Notes under the pieces: generated by a model
Seen by the model: only the letters and a program-made list of their open reading frames with translations
What the model was told of the DNA's origin: nothing
Databases searched by the model: none
Assembly (NCBI RefSeq): GCF_011764545.1
Contig: NZ_AP022870.1
Location: forward strand, 8,996,001-9,060,000
Length of the DNA stretch: 64,000 nucleotides
Origin: Phytohabitans flavus
Lineage (GTDB): Bacteria; Actinomycetota; Actinomycetes; Mycobacteriales; Micromonosporaceae
Reading direction: 5' to 3'
Made by a program: the position numbers and the translations under genes
Shown here: positions 46,260-54,665 of the stretch, one piece after another
Position numbering within the stretch: position 1 is the first letter of the stretch
How the letters are laid out: every line of letters starts with the position of its first letter

Positions 46260-46288
46260 GGCGCGGCGGCCGACCCGGCCGCCGCGCC
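46260..46288 (+). terminator. Terminator of the xylanase gene
   Basis: GGCGCGGCGGCC pairs perfectly with GGCCGCCGCGCC around GACCC, 18 nt past the stop and just before the convergent MBL gene. Confidence 0.78.
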
Positions 46289-46297
46289 CGTGTGGCT

Positions 46298-46924
46298 TCA
46301 GAGGTCGACGGACTCGCCGACGGGGATCCGCGAGTACGCGGTGTTGCCCTTCCAGTCCAGCCAGTTGTCGATGATTTGCTCGCCGTTGTGGCTGAGCATG
46401 GCGTCGTGGATGGAGTGCGCCCGCGCCGGCGCCACCGCCCGCATGAAGTCGAGCCCCTCGGAGAGCTTGAGCCACGGCGCGCTGGTCGGCACCAGAAGGG
46501 TCGTCACCGGTACGTCCGGCACGAAGAGCGAGTCGCCGGGGTGGTAGACGCCCTCCACCACGAACCCGATGTTGGCGCAGTCGGGCAGCCCCTCGTAGGT
46601 CAGCGCGTGCACGCCACCAACGACCCGTACCGCGAAGCCACCCGCCTCGAACTCGTCGCCACTCGCCACCGTGACCACCGCGTCGCCGAGCTTTTCCAGC
46701 TTGGGGACCACGGCGGCGTGGGCGTACACCTTGAGGGCGGCGTTGGCGAGCTGGGCGGCGGCGAGCTTGTCGACGTCGACGTGGTCGCCGTGCTCGTGGG
46801 TGATGAGCACGTGCGAGACGCCTTCCAGTGCGGCGCCCTCACTCCAGATGCCAGGGTCGATGACCAGCTGGCGGTCACCGTCCTGGAGGCGCACGCACGC
46901 GTGCGTGTACTTGGTTAAACGCAT
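46298..46924 (-). CDS. MBL-fold metallo-hydrolase
   Basis: This 208-residue protein has the metallo-beta-lactamase motif THEHGDHVD, a preceding VIDPG strand, and HPGDSLF near the middle. It resembles the UlaG/UPF0173-like branch, with no signal peptide. The substrate is unknown. The ATG is 6 nt after TAGGGT, so it is likely leaderless. Confidence 0.85.
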   Translation of the reverse strand: MRLTKYTHACVRLQDGDRQLVIDPGIWSEGAALEGVSHVLITHEHGDHVDVDKLAAAQLANAALKVYAHAAVVPKLEKLGDAVVTVASGDEFEAGGFAVRVVGGVHALTYEGLPDCANIGFVVEGVYHPGDSLFVPDVPVTTLLVPTSAPWLKLSEGLDFMRAVAPARAHSIHDAMLSHNGEQIIDNWLDWKGNTAYSRIPVGESVDL

Positions 46925-47022
46925 GATCAGACCCTAGTGGCGCATGGGACCTGTTGGGTTCCTGAGGAGATCTTCCGCCGTCTTCGGCTGTTTTTCGGCC
47001 CCTCCTGGTGGCATAAGCCTAT

Positions 47023-47071
47023 GCGGGCGCCCGTGGTGCTGCCCCCCAGCTGACGGAACGCGGGCGCCCGT
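47023..47071 (+). repeat. Pair of palindromic direct repeats upstream of the MoxR operon
   Basis: GCGGGCGCCCGT occurs at 47023-47034 and 47060-47071, each containing the 10-bp palindrome CGGGCGCCCG. They lie 49-97 bp before the first gene and could be paired regulator sites or arms of a hairpin. Confidence 0.5.
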
Positions 47072-47119
47072 CCTGGTAGCGCCGACATGATGGCGGGTTC
47101 GACGGAGGGAACGGGATCA

Positions 47120-47341
47120 ATGCGGATCAAGACAATCGTGGGCCTGAGCTTTGCCGGTGCGGCCGCCGCGGTCGCGGTGGCCGGTGGTGTCGCGTACGCC
47201 GCCGACGACAGTGGGAGCGCGGGCACGACGGTCAAGATCGTGGAAGACGGCGGTGGGGTCGGCGGCTCGGCCGTGGACGAGAACTGCCCGGAGAAGAACG
47301 GCGGCGGCGACGGTAGCGCGCCGGCCCAGGAGAACCTATGA
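47120..47341 (+). CDS. Small secreted acidic protein, first gene of the MoxR operon
   Basis: ATG 47120 follows GGAGGG and encodes a 73-residue protein: an N-terminal hydrophobic signal (IKTIVGLSFAGAAAAVAVAGGVAYA) and an Asp/Gly-rich mature part with one Cys and no known domain. Its stop overlaps the MoxR ATG (ATGA), so it is translationally coupled. An earlier in-frame ATG at 47087 is less likely. It might be the secreted partner or substrate of the operon's protease; that is inference. Confidence 0.7.
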   Translation: MRIKTIVGLSFAGAAAAVAVAGGVAYAADDSGSAGTTVKIVEDGGGVGGSAVDENCPEKNGGGDGSAPAQENL

Positions 47342-48360
47342 GCGAGAACACGCTCACCCTCGCCGACCTCGAGGCGTCACCGCCACATGTGCAGCTCGAA
47401 CAGGCATTGTTCGAGGTCAAGCGGGTGATCGTCGGACAGGATCGGCTGGTCGAGCGGCTGCTCACCGCGCTGCTGGCGGACGGCCACTGCCTGCTCGAGG
47501 GCGTGCCCGGCGTGGCGAAGACGCTCGCCGCGCAGACGCTGGCCATCGCGGTGGGCGGGAGCTTCAGCCGGATCCAGTTCACGCCGGACCTGGTGCCTTC
47601 GGACATCGTCGGGACCAGGATCTACCGGTCGTCGAAGGAGACCTTCGACGTGGAGCTGGGCCCGGTGATGGCCAACCTGGTACTCGCCGACGAGATCAAC
47701 CGAGCGCCCGCCAAGGTGCAGTCCGCGCTGCTGGAGGCCATGGCCGAGCGCCAGGTCTCCATCGGCGGGAAGAGCTACCCGGTACCCGATCCGTTCCTGG
47801 TCCTCGCGACCCAGAACCCGATCGAGTCCGAGGGCGTGTACCAGCTGCCGGAGGCGCAGCGGGACAGGTTCCTCATGAAGGTCGTGGTGGACTACCCGAC
47901 CGACGAGGAGGAGCTCGGCATCCTCTACCGGATGGGCACGAGGCGGCCGGAACCGCGCACAGTGCTCGACCCGGCGCGACTCCGGGCGCTACAGGAGATG
48001 GCGCGGGGCGTGTTCGTGCATCACGCGCTCGCCGAGTACATCGTCCGGCTCGTCGTCTCCACGCGGCAGCCGGAGCGGTTCGGCGCCGGGGACGTGAAGT
48101 CGCGGCTGGCCTACGGCGCGAGCCCGCGGGCCACGCTGGGCCTGGTGTCCGCCGCGCGGGCACTGGCGGTGCTGCGCGGTCGCGACTACGTGCTCCCGGC
48201 CGACATCACCGACCTGGCGGTCGACGTGCTGTCGCACCGGCTCGTGCTGTCGTTCGACGCGGTCGCCGACGGCGTGGGCGCGGACGCCGTCGTGCGCCGG
48301 CTTGTCGAGGCGGTGCCACCACCGCGCATCGCACCCCATCAGGCCGAAAGAGCCGCATGA
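47338..48360 (+). CDS. moxR: MoxR-family AAA+ ATPase
   Basis: This 340-residue AAA_3 ATPase has Walker A GVPGVAKTLAAQ, Walker B LVLADEINRAPAKVQ, sensor 1 ATQNPIE and the lid domain after 200. MoxR proteins act as chaperones for the maturation of complexes with DUF58 and VWA partners, which follow here with 4-nt overlaps. Confidence 0.95.
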   Translation: MSENTLTLADLEASPPHVQLEQALFEVKRVIVGQDRLVERLLTALLADGHCLLEGVPGVAKTLAAQTLAIAVGGSFSRIQFTPDLVPSDIVGTRIYRSSKETFDVELGPVMANLVLADEINRAPAKVQSALLEAMAERQVSIGGKSYPVPDPFLVLATQNPIESEGVYQLPEAQRDRFLMKVVVDYPTDEEELGILYRMGTRRPEPRTVLDPARLRALQEMARGVFVHHALAEYIVRLVVSTRQPERFGAGDVKSRLAYGASPRATLGLVSAARALAVLRGRDYVLPADITDLAVDVLSHRLVLSFDAVADGVGADAVVRRLVEAVPPPRIAPHQAERAA

Positions 48361-49331
48361 TGCACGAGGGGTACGCGTCCATCCACGAGCTGGCACCGGA
48401 ACGGCGGCTGCGGCGGCTGGAGCTCACGATCACCCGGCGGCTCGACGGGCTGCTGCACGGCCAGTACCTCGGCCTGCTCCCCGGAGCGGGCAGTGAGCTG
48501 GCCGGCAGCCGGGAGTACCGGCCGGGTGAGGACGAGGTGCGCCGCATGGACTGGGCGGTCACCGCGCGTACCGCCGTGCCCCACGTCCGCGAGGTCGAGG
48601 CGGACCGCGAGCTGACCACCTGGCTGCTCGCGGACGCCACGCCGAGCATGGACTTCGGCACGGCGGAGATCGAGAAGCGGGAGCTGGCCGTGGCGGCGAC
48701 CGCCGCGGTCGGTTTCCTGACCGCGGGATCGGGCAATCGCCTCGGTGCACACGTGCTCGGCGTGGAGTCGATAAGGCGCTTCCCGGCCCGTACCGGCCGG
48801 ACGCACCTGCTCGGCCTGCTGCGGATGCTGCTCGCCGTACCCCGTGCGGGTTCGGGAGCCCAGCCACCCGGGCTGACCGAGGCGATCGCGGGCGTGCGGC
48901 GGTCGGCGCTGCGGCGAGGCCTGGTGGTCGTGGTCTCGGACTTCCTCGACGGCCTGCCGGAGTCGGACGACCCCGAGGCGCGGCCGGAGTGGGAGGAGGA
49001 ACTGCGGCGCGTGGCGGTACGGCACCAGGTGCTGGCCGTCGAGGTGGCCGACCCGCGCGAGCTGGAGCTGCCCGACGTGGGACTGATCACGCTTGTCGAC
49101 CCGGAGAGCGGGCGGCGGCGTGAGGTGTCCACGGGCGACCGGCGACTGCGGGAGCGGTACGCCGCGGCCGCCGCCGCCCAACGGGACACGGTGCGGCAGG
49201 CGCTGCGCCGGGCCGGGGCGGCGCACCTTCCACTTCGGACAGACCGGGACTGGGTGGCCGACATCGTGCGGCACGTGTACGCCCAGCGCCGCCTCGCGAT
49301 GGCGGCGAAACCGACACAGGGGAAAGCATGA
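48357..49331 (+). CDS. DUF58 domain protein
   Basis: This 324-residue cytoplasmic protein has the DUF58 signature EYRPGEDEVRRMDWAVTART at residues 50-70 and a vWA-like core with LADATPSMDFG. It lies between MoxR and VWA genes, as is usual. Start ATGATG overlaps the MoxR stop. Confidence 0.9.
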   Translation: MMHEGYASIHELAPERRLRRLELTITRRLDGLLHGQYLGLLPGAGSELAGSREYRPGEDEVRRMDWAVTARTAVPHVREVEADRELTTWLLADATPSMDFGTAEIEKRELAVAATAAVGFLTAGSGNRLGAHVLGVESIRRFPARTGRTHLLGLLRMLLAVPRAGSGAQPPGLTEAIAGVRRSALRRGLVVVVSDFLDGLPESDDPEARPEWEEELRRVAVRHQVLAVEVADPRELELPDVGLITLVDPESGRRREVSTGDRRLRERYAAAAAAQRDTVRQALRRAGAAHLPLRTDRDWVADIVRHVYAQRRLAMAAKPTQGKA

Positions 49332-50287
49332 GCTTCGAAAGCCCGTTGCGGCTCTGGCTGCTCGTCGGCGTAGTAGCCATAGCCGTTCTGTACCTGGTGC
49401 TGCAGCGTCGCCGCAGCAGGTACGCGGTGCGCTTCACCAACCTGCGCCTGCTCGACCGGGTGGCGCCAAAGCGCCCGGCGTGGCGGCGGCACCTGCCGGC
49501 GAGCCTGTTCCTGGTGATGATGGCGCTGCTGGTGCTCGGCTTCGCCCGGCCCAGCGACGACGTACGGGTGCAGCGCGAGCGGGCCACGGTGATAGTGGCG
49601 GTGGACGTGTCACTGTCCATGTTGGCCACTGACGTGCCGCCGGACCGGTTGACGGCGGCCAAGTCTGCGGCGCGCGACTTCGTCGAAGGGCTGCCCAAGG
49701 AGTTCAACGTCGGGCTGGTCGGCTTCGCCGGCAACGCGTCGGTGTTCGTGGCGCCGGATACCAACCGGGAGGCCATGTACGGCGGCATCGACCGGCTGGC
49801 CGAGGGGAGCGCGGGCGAGCAGGGTACGGCGATCGGCGAGGCGATCTACGCGGCGCTGGGCTCGATCCAGTCGCTCGACGCGGAAGCTGCCTCGGAGCCG
49901 CCACCGGCCCGGGTGGTCGTGCTCTCCGACGGCGCCAATACGGCCGGGCGTGACCCTGACGAGGCGTCGGCGGAGGCGACCTCGGCCGGGATACCGGTGG
50001 ACACGATCGCGTTCGGTACGGCGTCAGGTGCGATCGAGGGTGCGGGCCGCCGGATGAGCGTGCCGGTCGACGGCGACACGCTCGAGGCGGTGGCGCGGCA
50101 GACCGGCGGCACGTACCACGAGGCGGGCTCCTCCGACGAGCTGCGTGCGGTGTACGAGGACATCGGCAGCTCGGTCGGGTACATCACCGAGCGGCAGGAC
50201 GTCTCGGCACGGTTCATCGGCATCGGGCTGTTGTTCGCGCTGGCGGCGGCGGCCGGGTCGATGCTCTGGTTCGCCCGCATCCCTTAG
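49328..50287 (+). CDS. VWA-domain membrane protein (BatA-like)
   Basis: This 319-residue protein has a TM near 8-22, a second near 55-75, a von Willebrand A domain (about 85-285) with MIDAS DVSLSM and TAIGEAI, and a C-terminal TM (about 298-315). It lacks a separate BatB/BatC set. Start overlaps DUF58 by 4 nt. It probably works with MoxR and DUF58 at the membrane. Confidence 0.9.
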   Translation: MSFESPLRLWLLVGVVAIAVLYLVLQRRRSRYAVRFTNLRLLDRVAPKRPAWRRHLPASLFLVMMALLVLGFARPSDDVRVQRERATVIVAVDVSLSMLATDVPPDRLTAAKSAARDFVEGLPKEFNVGLVGFAGNASVFVAPDTNREAMYGGIDRLAEGSAGEQGTAIGEAIYAALGSIQSLDAEAASEPPPARVVVLSDGANTAGRDPDEASAEATSAGIPVDTIAFGTASGAIEGAGRRMSVPVDGDTLEAVARQTGGTYHEAGSSDELRAVYEDIGSSVGYITERQDVSARFIGIGLLFALAAAAGSMLWFARIP

Positions 50288-50330
50288 CCGCTCTGTCCTT
50301 AACGGCTCTGTCCATAGTGGAGGCTACAAG

Positions 50331-51215
50331 ATGACGGACCTTCGAGGGCTCGGGGAGCCGCGCGGTCCGGGGTTCGTCTCACCCGAGCTGGACCCGTGGG
50401 GCGCGCCGCGGCCCGCCGTACCCGGTGCCGAGGTCGCGAAGCGCGACCCGTCGCGGTGGCCGCGCCTGCTGCTCACCGGCCTCGCGGTCGTGGCCATCTC
50501 CGCGACGTCGGGTGCGATCGCCGGCGGCGTCGTGGCGGACGGCGACGCGGCGCCGGCCACGGCGAGGCCGACCACTCCAGCGCCGGTCACCCCACCGCCG
50601 CCGCCCGCCGGTGGTAACTCGACCGACATGGTTCGCGCGGCGGCGATCGCGCTGCCGGGGGTCGTGCAGGTGCGGGTGGGAAGATCGGGCGGCTCGGGGT
50701 TCGCGGTGGACAACGAGGGCCACATCATCACCAACAACCACGTGGTGTCGAGCGGCGGCTCGGTGACCGTGGTCGGCCAGGACGGGCGGCGGCTGCCGGC
50801 CGAGGTGGTCGGCCGCGACCCGGGCAGCGACATCGCGGTGCTGCGGGTGGATCCGACGTCCGGGCTGCGCCCTCTCGCGCTGGCGCAGCCCGGCACCACC
50901 CGGGTCGGCGAGCCGGTGCTTGCCGTCGGCTCGCCGCTCGGGCTCTCCGGCACGGTTACCGCGGGGATCGTGAGCGCGCTCGATCGCCAGGTGCGGCTCG
51001 GCAGCTCGGGCGTACGGCGCAGCGCGATCCAGACCGACGCATCGATCAACCCGGGCAACTCCGGAGGGCCGCTGGTGAACGCCCGCGGCGAGGTGGTCGG
51101 CGTGAACACCGCGATCGCCACGCTGGAGGGCAGCGGCAACATCGGTATCGGCTTCGCGATCCCGATCGACCAGGCTCAGCAAGCGGCTGAGCGAATTATC
51201 AGCGGCGGCGGATAG
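50331..51215 (+). CDS. Membrane-anchored trypsin-like serine protease (HtrA type, no PDZ)
   Basis: This 294-residue protein has a cytoplasmic N-terminus of about 50 residues, a TM (about 52-72), a Pro-rich linker and an S1C protease domain (about 100-290). The catalytic triad is His in TNNHVVSSGG, Asp in DPGSDIAVL and Ser in NPGNSGGPL. The family often ends with a PDZ domain, absent here. It should act outside the membrane. It lies 43 nt after the VWA gene and 9 nt before the response regulator. Confidence 0.92.
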   Translation: MTDLRGLGEPRGPGFVSPELDPWGAPRPAVPGAEVAKRDPSRWPRLLLTGLAVVAISATSGAIAGGVVADGDAAPATARPTTPAPVTPPPPPAGGNSTDMVRAAAIALPGVVQVRVGRSGGSGFAVDNEGHIITNNHVVSSGGSVTVVGQDGRRLPAEVVGRDPGSDIAVLRVDPTSGLRPLALAQPGTTRVGEPVLAVGSPLGLSGTVTAGIVSALDRQVRLGSSGVRRSAIQTDASINPGNSGGPLVNARGEVVGVNTAIATLEGSGNIGIGFAIPIDQAQQAAERIISGGG

Positions 51216-51224
51216 CGTTCAGCC

Positions 51225-51905
51225 ATGCGCCTGCTCGTTGTGGAAGACGAAGAAGACCTGGCCGAGGCCGTGCGCCTCGGCTTGGTCCGCGCCGGCTACG
51301 CGGTGGACGTGGCCGGCGACGCGGCTCAGGCGTATGACCGGTTGGCGGTCAACGCGTACGACCTGATGCTGCTCGACATCAACCTGCCCGACGGCGACGG
51401 ATTCGACGTGTGTCACGCCATCCGGCGCGGCGAGGTGCCCGTGGAGGGTGGGAGCGACCTGCGGGTGCTGATGCTGACCGCGCGGGGCGCGCTGCACGAT
51501 CGGGTGCGCGGGCTGGACGAGGGGGCCGACGACTACCTGGTGAAGCCGTTCGCCCTCGCCGAGCTGCTGGCCCGGGTGCGGGCGCTGCTGCGCCGCGACA
51601 CCGGGGGCGGCACGGTCGTGCTGACGGTGGGCGACGTCCGGCTCGACGTGGCCCGGCACGAGGCGAGCGTGAGCGGGGACGCGCTGCACCTGACGCCGAA
51701 GGAGTTCGGCGTGCTGGAGTACCTGATGACGCGCCCTGGGCACGTCGTCTCGGCGGAGGAGCTGCTCGAACATGTGTGGGATGAGAACGCCGACCCGTTC
51801 ACCCAGACGGTGCGGGTAACGGTGGGCACGCTGCGGCGCAAGCTCGGCGGCGACTCGATCGAGACCGTGGTGGGGCGCGGGTATCGGCTCAGGGAGGAGG
51901 CGTGA
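51225..51905 (+). CDS. OmpR/PhoB-family response regulator
   Basis: This 226-residue regulator has an N-terminal receiver (VVEDEEDLAEAV; phospho-Asp in LMLLDINLPDGDG; Lys in DDYLVKPF) and a C-terminal winged helix (HLTPKEFGVLEYL; VTVGTLRRKLG). It overlaps the kinase start, forming a two-component system with the preceding protease operon. Confidence 0.95.
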   Translation: MRLLVVEDEEDLAEAVRLGLVRAGYAVDVAGDAAQAYDRLAVNAYDLMLLDINLPDGDGFDVCHAIRRGEVPVEGGSDLRVLMLTARGALHDRVRGLDEGADDYLVKPFALAELLARVRALLRRDTGGGTVVLTVGDVRLDVARHEASVSGDALHLTPKEFGVLEYLMTRPGHVVSAEELLEHVWDENADPFTQTVRVTVGTLRRKLGGDSIETVVGRGYRLREEA

Positions 51906-53104
51906 TGCGCTTCGTCCGCACCATCCGGTTCCGCCTCACGGTGCTCTACTCGACGCTGCTCTTCGCGCTCGCCGGGGCCGGGCTTTTCGTCACATACCTC
52001 GCTGTGGAGCGCACCACCGATCCCAAGCCGATCACGAAGTCGTACGAGGCGGGCGTCTACAAGTACGGCGTGCGCACCGGCACGATGACCGTGGCCGAAG
52101 TGGACGAGATCGAGTCGGCGGTCAACTTCAGCACGCTCCAGACGATGCGCAACTACTCGCTGATCGCGCTCGGCGGACTCTTCGTCGCCAGCCTCGGCAT
52201 CGGGTGGGTGCTCTCCGGGCGGGCGCTGCGGCCGGTGGGCGCGATCGCCCGTACCGCGCGGGAGATCCAGGCCACCGACCTGTCCCGGCGGATCCGGCTG
52301 AATGGGCCACGGGACGAGCTGCGCGACCTCGGCGAAACGATCGACTCGATGCTCGACCGGCTGGACGAGGCGTTCCGCGCCCAGCGGCAGCTGATCGACG
52401 ACGCCTCGCACGAGCTGCGCAGTCCGCTCGCGGTGATCCGGGCCAACCTCGACGCCTCTCTCATGGACGCGCCGGACGCCACCGAGCCGGAGCGGGAGCG
52501 GGCGATCGTGGTCATCGACCGCGCCACCACGCGCATGTCGCGGCTCGTCGAGGACCTGCTGGCCACCGCGCGGCGCAACGCGGTCGCGCTCGCCGACACC
52601 GATGTGGACCTCGCCACCGTCGCGCGTGAGGCGGGTGAGGAGTTCGCGGCCATCGCCGCGGACCGCAACGTCCAGCTTCGGTACGAGGTGCGGGGCGACC
52701 TGATGCTCATCGGCGACCACGACGCGCTGCGCCGGGCCGCGGGCAACCTGCTGTCGAACGCGGTACGCCTGTCGCCCGAGGGCGGCGCCGTGGCCGTGGC
52801 GACCGGGCAGGAGGGCGGGTGGCTGTGGCTCGCGATCGCCGACGAGGGGCCGGGCATCTCCGACGACGACCAGCCCCGCGTCTTCGACCGCTTCTGGCGC
52901 GGCGCCCACCCGTCCCGTGACCGCCGTACGGGTCTCGGTCTCGCCATCGTGCGGCAGATCACCGAGTCGCACGGCGGTCACGTGTCGGTCTTCTCGACGC
53001 TGGGGGCCGGCAGCACGTTCGTGCTGTGGCTGCCGGCCCGGGACCGCACCGACGACGCGCCCGCGCCGTCGTTGTCCCCCTGCGGTCAACCCCAGATCAG
53101 CTGA
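51905..53104 (+). CDS. Membrane sensor histidine kinase
   Basis: This 399-residue kinase has two TMs (about 13-33 and 85-105) around a short sensor loop, HAMP (about 105-160), the H box ASHELRSPLAVI and an ATPase domain with GNLLSNAV, ADEGPGISDDD and RTGLGLAIV. It pairs with the regulator encoded just before it. The TGATG overlap makes ATG 51905 the best start; GTG 51902 is possible. The tail overlaps the convergent pectate lyase stop by 8 bp. Confidence 0.94.
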   Translation: MRFVRTIRFRLTVLYSTLLFALAGAGLFVTYLAVERTTDPKPITKSYEAGVYKYGVRTGTMTVAEVDEIESAVNFSTLQTMRNYSLIALGGLFVASLGIGWVLSGRALRPVGAIARTAREIQATDLSRRIRLNGPRDELRDLGETIDSMLDRLDEAFRAQRQLIDDASHELRSPLAVIRANLDASLMDAPDATEPERERAIVVIDRATTRMSRLVEDLLATARRNAVALADTDVDLATVAREAGEEFAAIAADRNVQLRYEVRGDLMLIGDHDALRRAAGNLLSNAVRLSPEGGAVAVATGQEGGWLWLAIADEGPGISDDDQPRVFDRFWRGAHPSRDRRTGLGLAIVRQITESHGGHVSVFSTLGAGSTFVLWLPARDRTDDAPAPSLSPCGQPQIS

Positions 53105-54656
53105 TCTTCCCGTAACCCGCGCCGGCCCGGACCGTCGACGGCACGCTCGCCGCACTGTCCAACGTGTACCCGTAGTAGGTGCGCGGCTCCACAACGGATC
53201 CGGCCGCCTCGCACGTGCCCGAGTTGACGAACGTGTTGCCCCGGTGCACGAGCCGGCCCGGACCGCTGTCCGCGTACCCGCTGGCGGAGAAGCACGGGAA
53301 CGGGACGTTCTCGAAGTAGTTGTTCTCCACGACGGCGCCGGCCTGCTGCACCGAGGCGACACCGTAGAGCTCGTTGTTCAGGAAGTAGTTGTTGAACACG
53401 TGTACCGGCTCGCCGAAGCGGATCCGCGGGTGGCGCTGCCGGCTGTTGTCGAAGAAGTTGTGGTGGATGGTCACCTTCAGGTGCCCGATGTCGGTGGAGG
53501 CCGCCCCGTCCGAGTGGCTGATCAGCATGCTCTTGTCGGAGTGGTCGAAGTGGTTCCACGACACGGTCACGTAGTCGGCGCCGCGCACGATGTCGATCGA
53601 GCCGTCGACCGCGCCGGAGAAGGAGTTGTGGTCGATCCAGATGTGGTGCGACTCCTGGCCGACGTTGACCGCGTCGTCCTCCGCGTTGGTAAAGCGGAGG
53701 TTCCGCACGATCACGTTGTACGAGCGGTAGAAGTCCAGCCCACCGCCGTTGATGTGGCCCGAGGTGCCCACGCCGATGATCGTCTTGTTCGGCCGTACAC
53801 CTTGCTTGCTGGTGATGTTGATCTGGCCGGCCACCCGGATGATCAGCGTCTCGGTGCTGTCGATGTAGTCCAGGAACTCGGTCGCGTTCGTCGCGGTGAC
53901 CGTACGCCCGCCGGCCCCGCCGGTCACCCCGTTCTGCCCGAGGGCGTTGAGCGAGGCGAAGCCGATCGGACCATCCGTCGGGACCGGTGGGTTGGTGGTC
54001 GGTGGCGGCGTCGTCGGTACCGCCGTGGTCGGCGGCGGGGTTGTCGGCGCGGTTGCCGTTTCCACCGAGACGTCGTCGAAGCTCGCCGCCGTGTAGAAGG
54101 TGGCGACCCCCACCCCGCCCGCGGTGAACGCGGTGTCCGTGGCGGTCAGCGCCGCGCCACCGTTCACTGTGGAGCGCAGTGTCGAGCCGGCCACTTGGAG
54201 GCTTACCGTGTACGTGGTGCCGGCCGACACCGCCAGCGAGGTCGAGGCGAGCGTGGTGGCCGCGCCGTTGACGAGCCGTTTGAGCTCGACGGTGTTGTTG
54301 GAGCGCAGCGCCACGTAGTAGTAACTGGTTGCCGACTGGGCGCGGGCGAGCACGGCGGCGAAGCGGTTGCTGCCGCTGAACGCGGTGGGCTTCACCTTCG
54401 CCGTGACCGTGTAGTCGGTCCACGACGCCGAGCCGGCCCGCGCGCGGGCGTCGCTGCTCGTACCCGACTGGCGCAGCACCTGTGAGCCGTCGGCGGCGAC
54501 CGCCCAGGTGCCGCCGCTCGTGGTCCAGCCGGCGCTGTTGCCGTCTTCGAAGTTGTCACTGAAGAGCGTGGCCGCCTGCGCGTTGCCGGAGAACGCCACC
54601 ACAGTGGCGACGAGGGTGGCGGCCGAGGTGGCTACCGCAAGCAAACGGAGCTTCAT
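53097..54656 (-). CDS. Secreted pectate lyase (PL1) with N-terminal concanavalin-like domain
   Basis: This 519-residue precursor has a Sec signal ending near FSGNAQA, an N-terminal lectin-like domain (about 30-205; FEDGNSAGWTTSGG), a Thr/Pro linker (about 205-235) and a PL1 beta-helix (about 240-519). The PL1 domain has VWIDHN-type HIWIDHNSFSGAVDGSID and VTVSWNHFDHSDKSMLI with calcium-site Asp residues, plus HHNFFDNSRQRHPRIRFG with the catalytic Arg. It starts 9 nt after the stop of the other lyase, so the two form an operon. Confidence 0.93.
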   Translation of the reverse strand: MKLRLLAVATSAATLVATVVAFSGNAQAATLFSDNFEDGNSAGWTTSGGTWAVAADGSQVLRQSGTSSDARARAGSASWTDYTVTAKVKPTAFSGSNRFAAVLARAQSATSYYYVALRSNNTVELKRLVNGAATTLASTSLAVSAGTTYTVSLQVAGSTLRSTVNGGAALTATDTAFTAGGVGVATFYTAASFDDVSVETATAPTTPPPTTAVPTTPPPTTNPPVPTDGPIGFASLNALGQNGVTGGAGGRTVTATNATEFLDYIDSTETLIIRVAGQINITSKQGVRPNKTIIGVGTSGHINGGGLDFYRSYNVIVRNLRFTNAEDDAVNVGQESHHIWIDHNSFSGAVDGSIDIVRGADYVTVSWNHFDHSDKSMLISHSDGAASTDIGHLKVTIHHNFFDNSRQRHPRIRFGEPVHVFNNYFLNNELYGVASVQQAGAVVENNYFENVPFPCFSASGYADSGPGRLVHRGNTFVNSGTCEAAGSVVEPRTYYGYTLDSAASVPSTVRAGAGYGKIS

Positions 54657-54665
54657 GGCCGCACC

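Noticed and set aside
47151..48356. Upstream extension of the DUF58 frame across the MoxR gene
   Set aside because: It overlaps MoxR in another frame and is Arg-rich; the ATGA overlap start at 48357 is normal.
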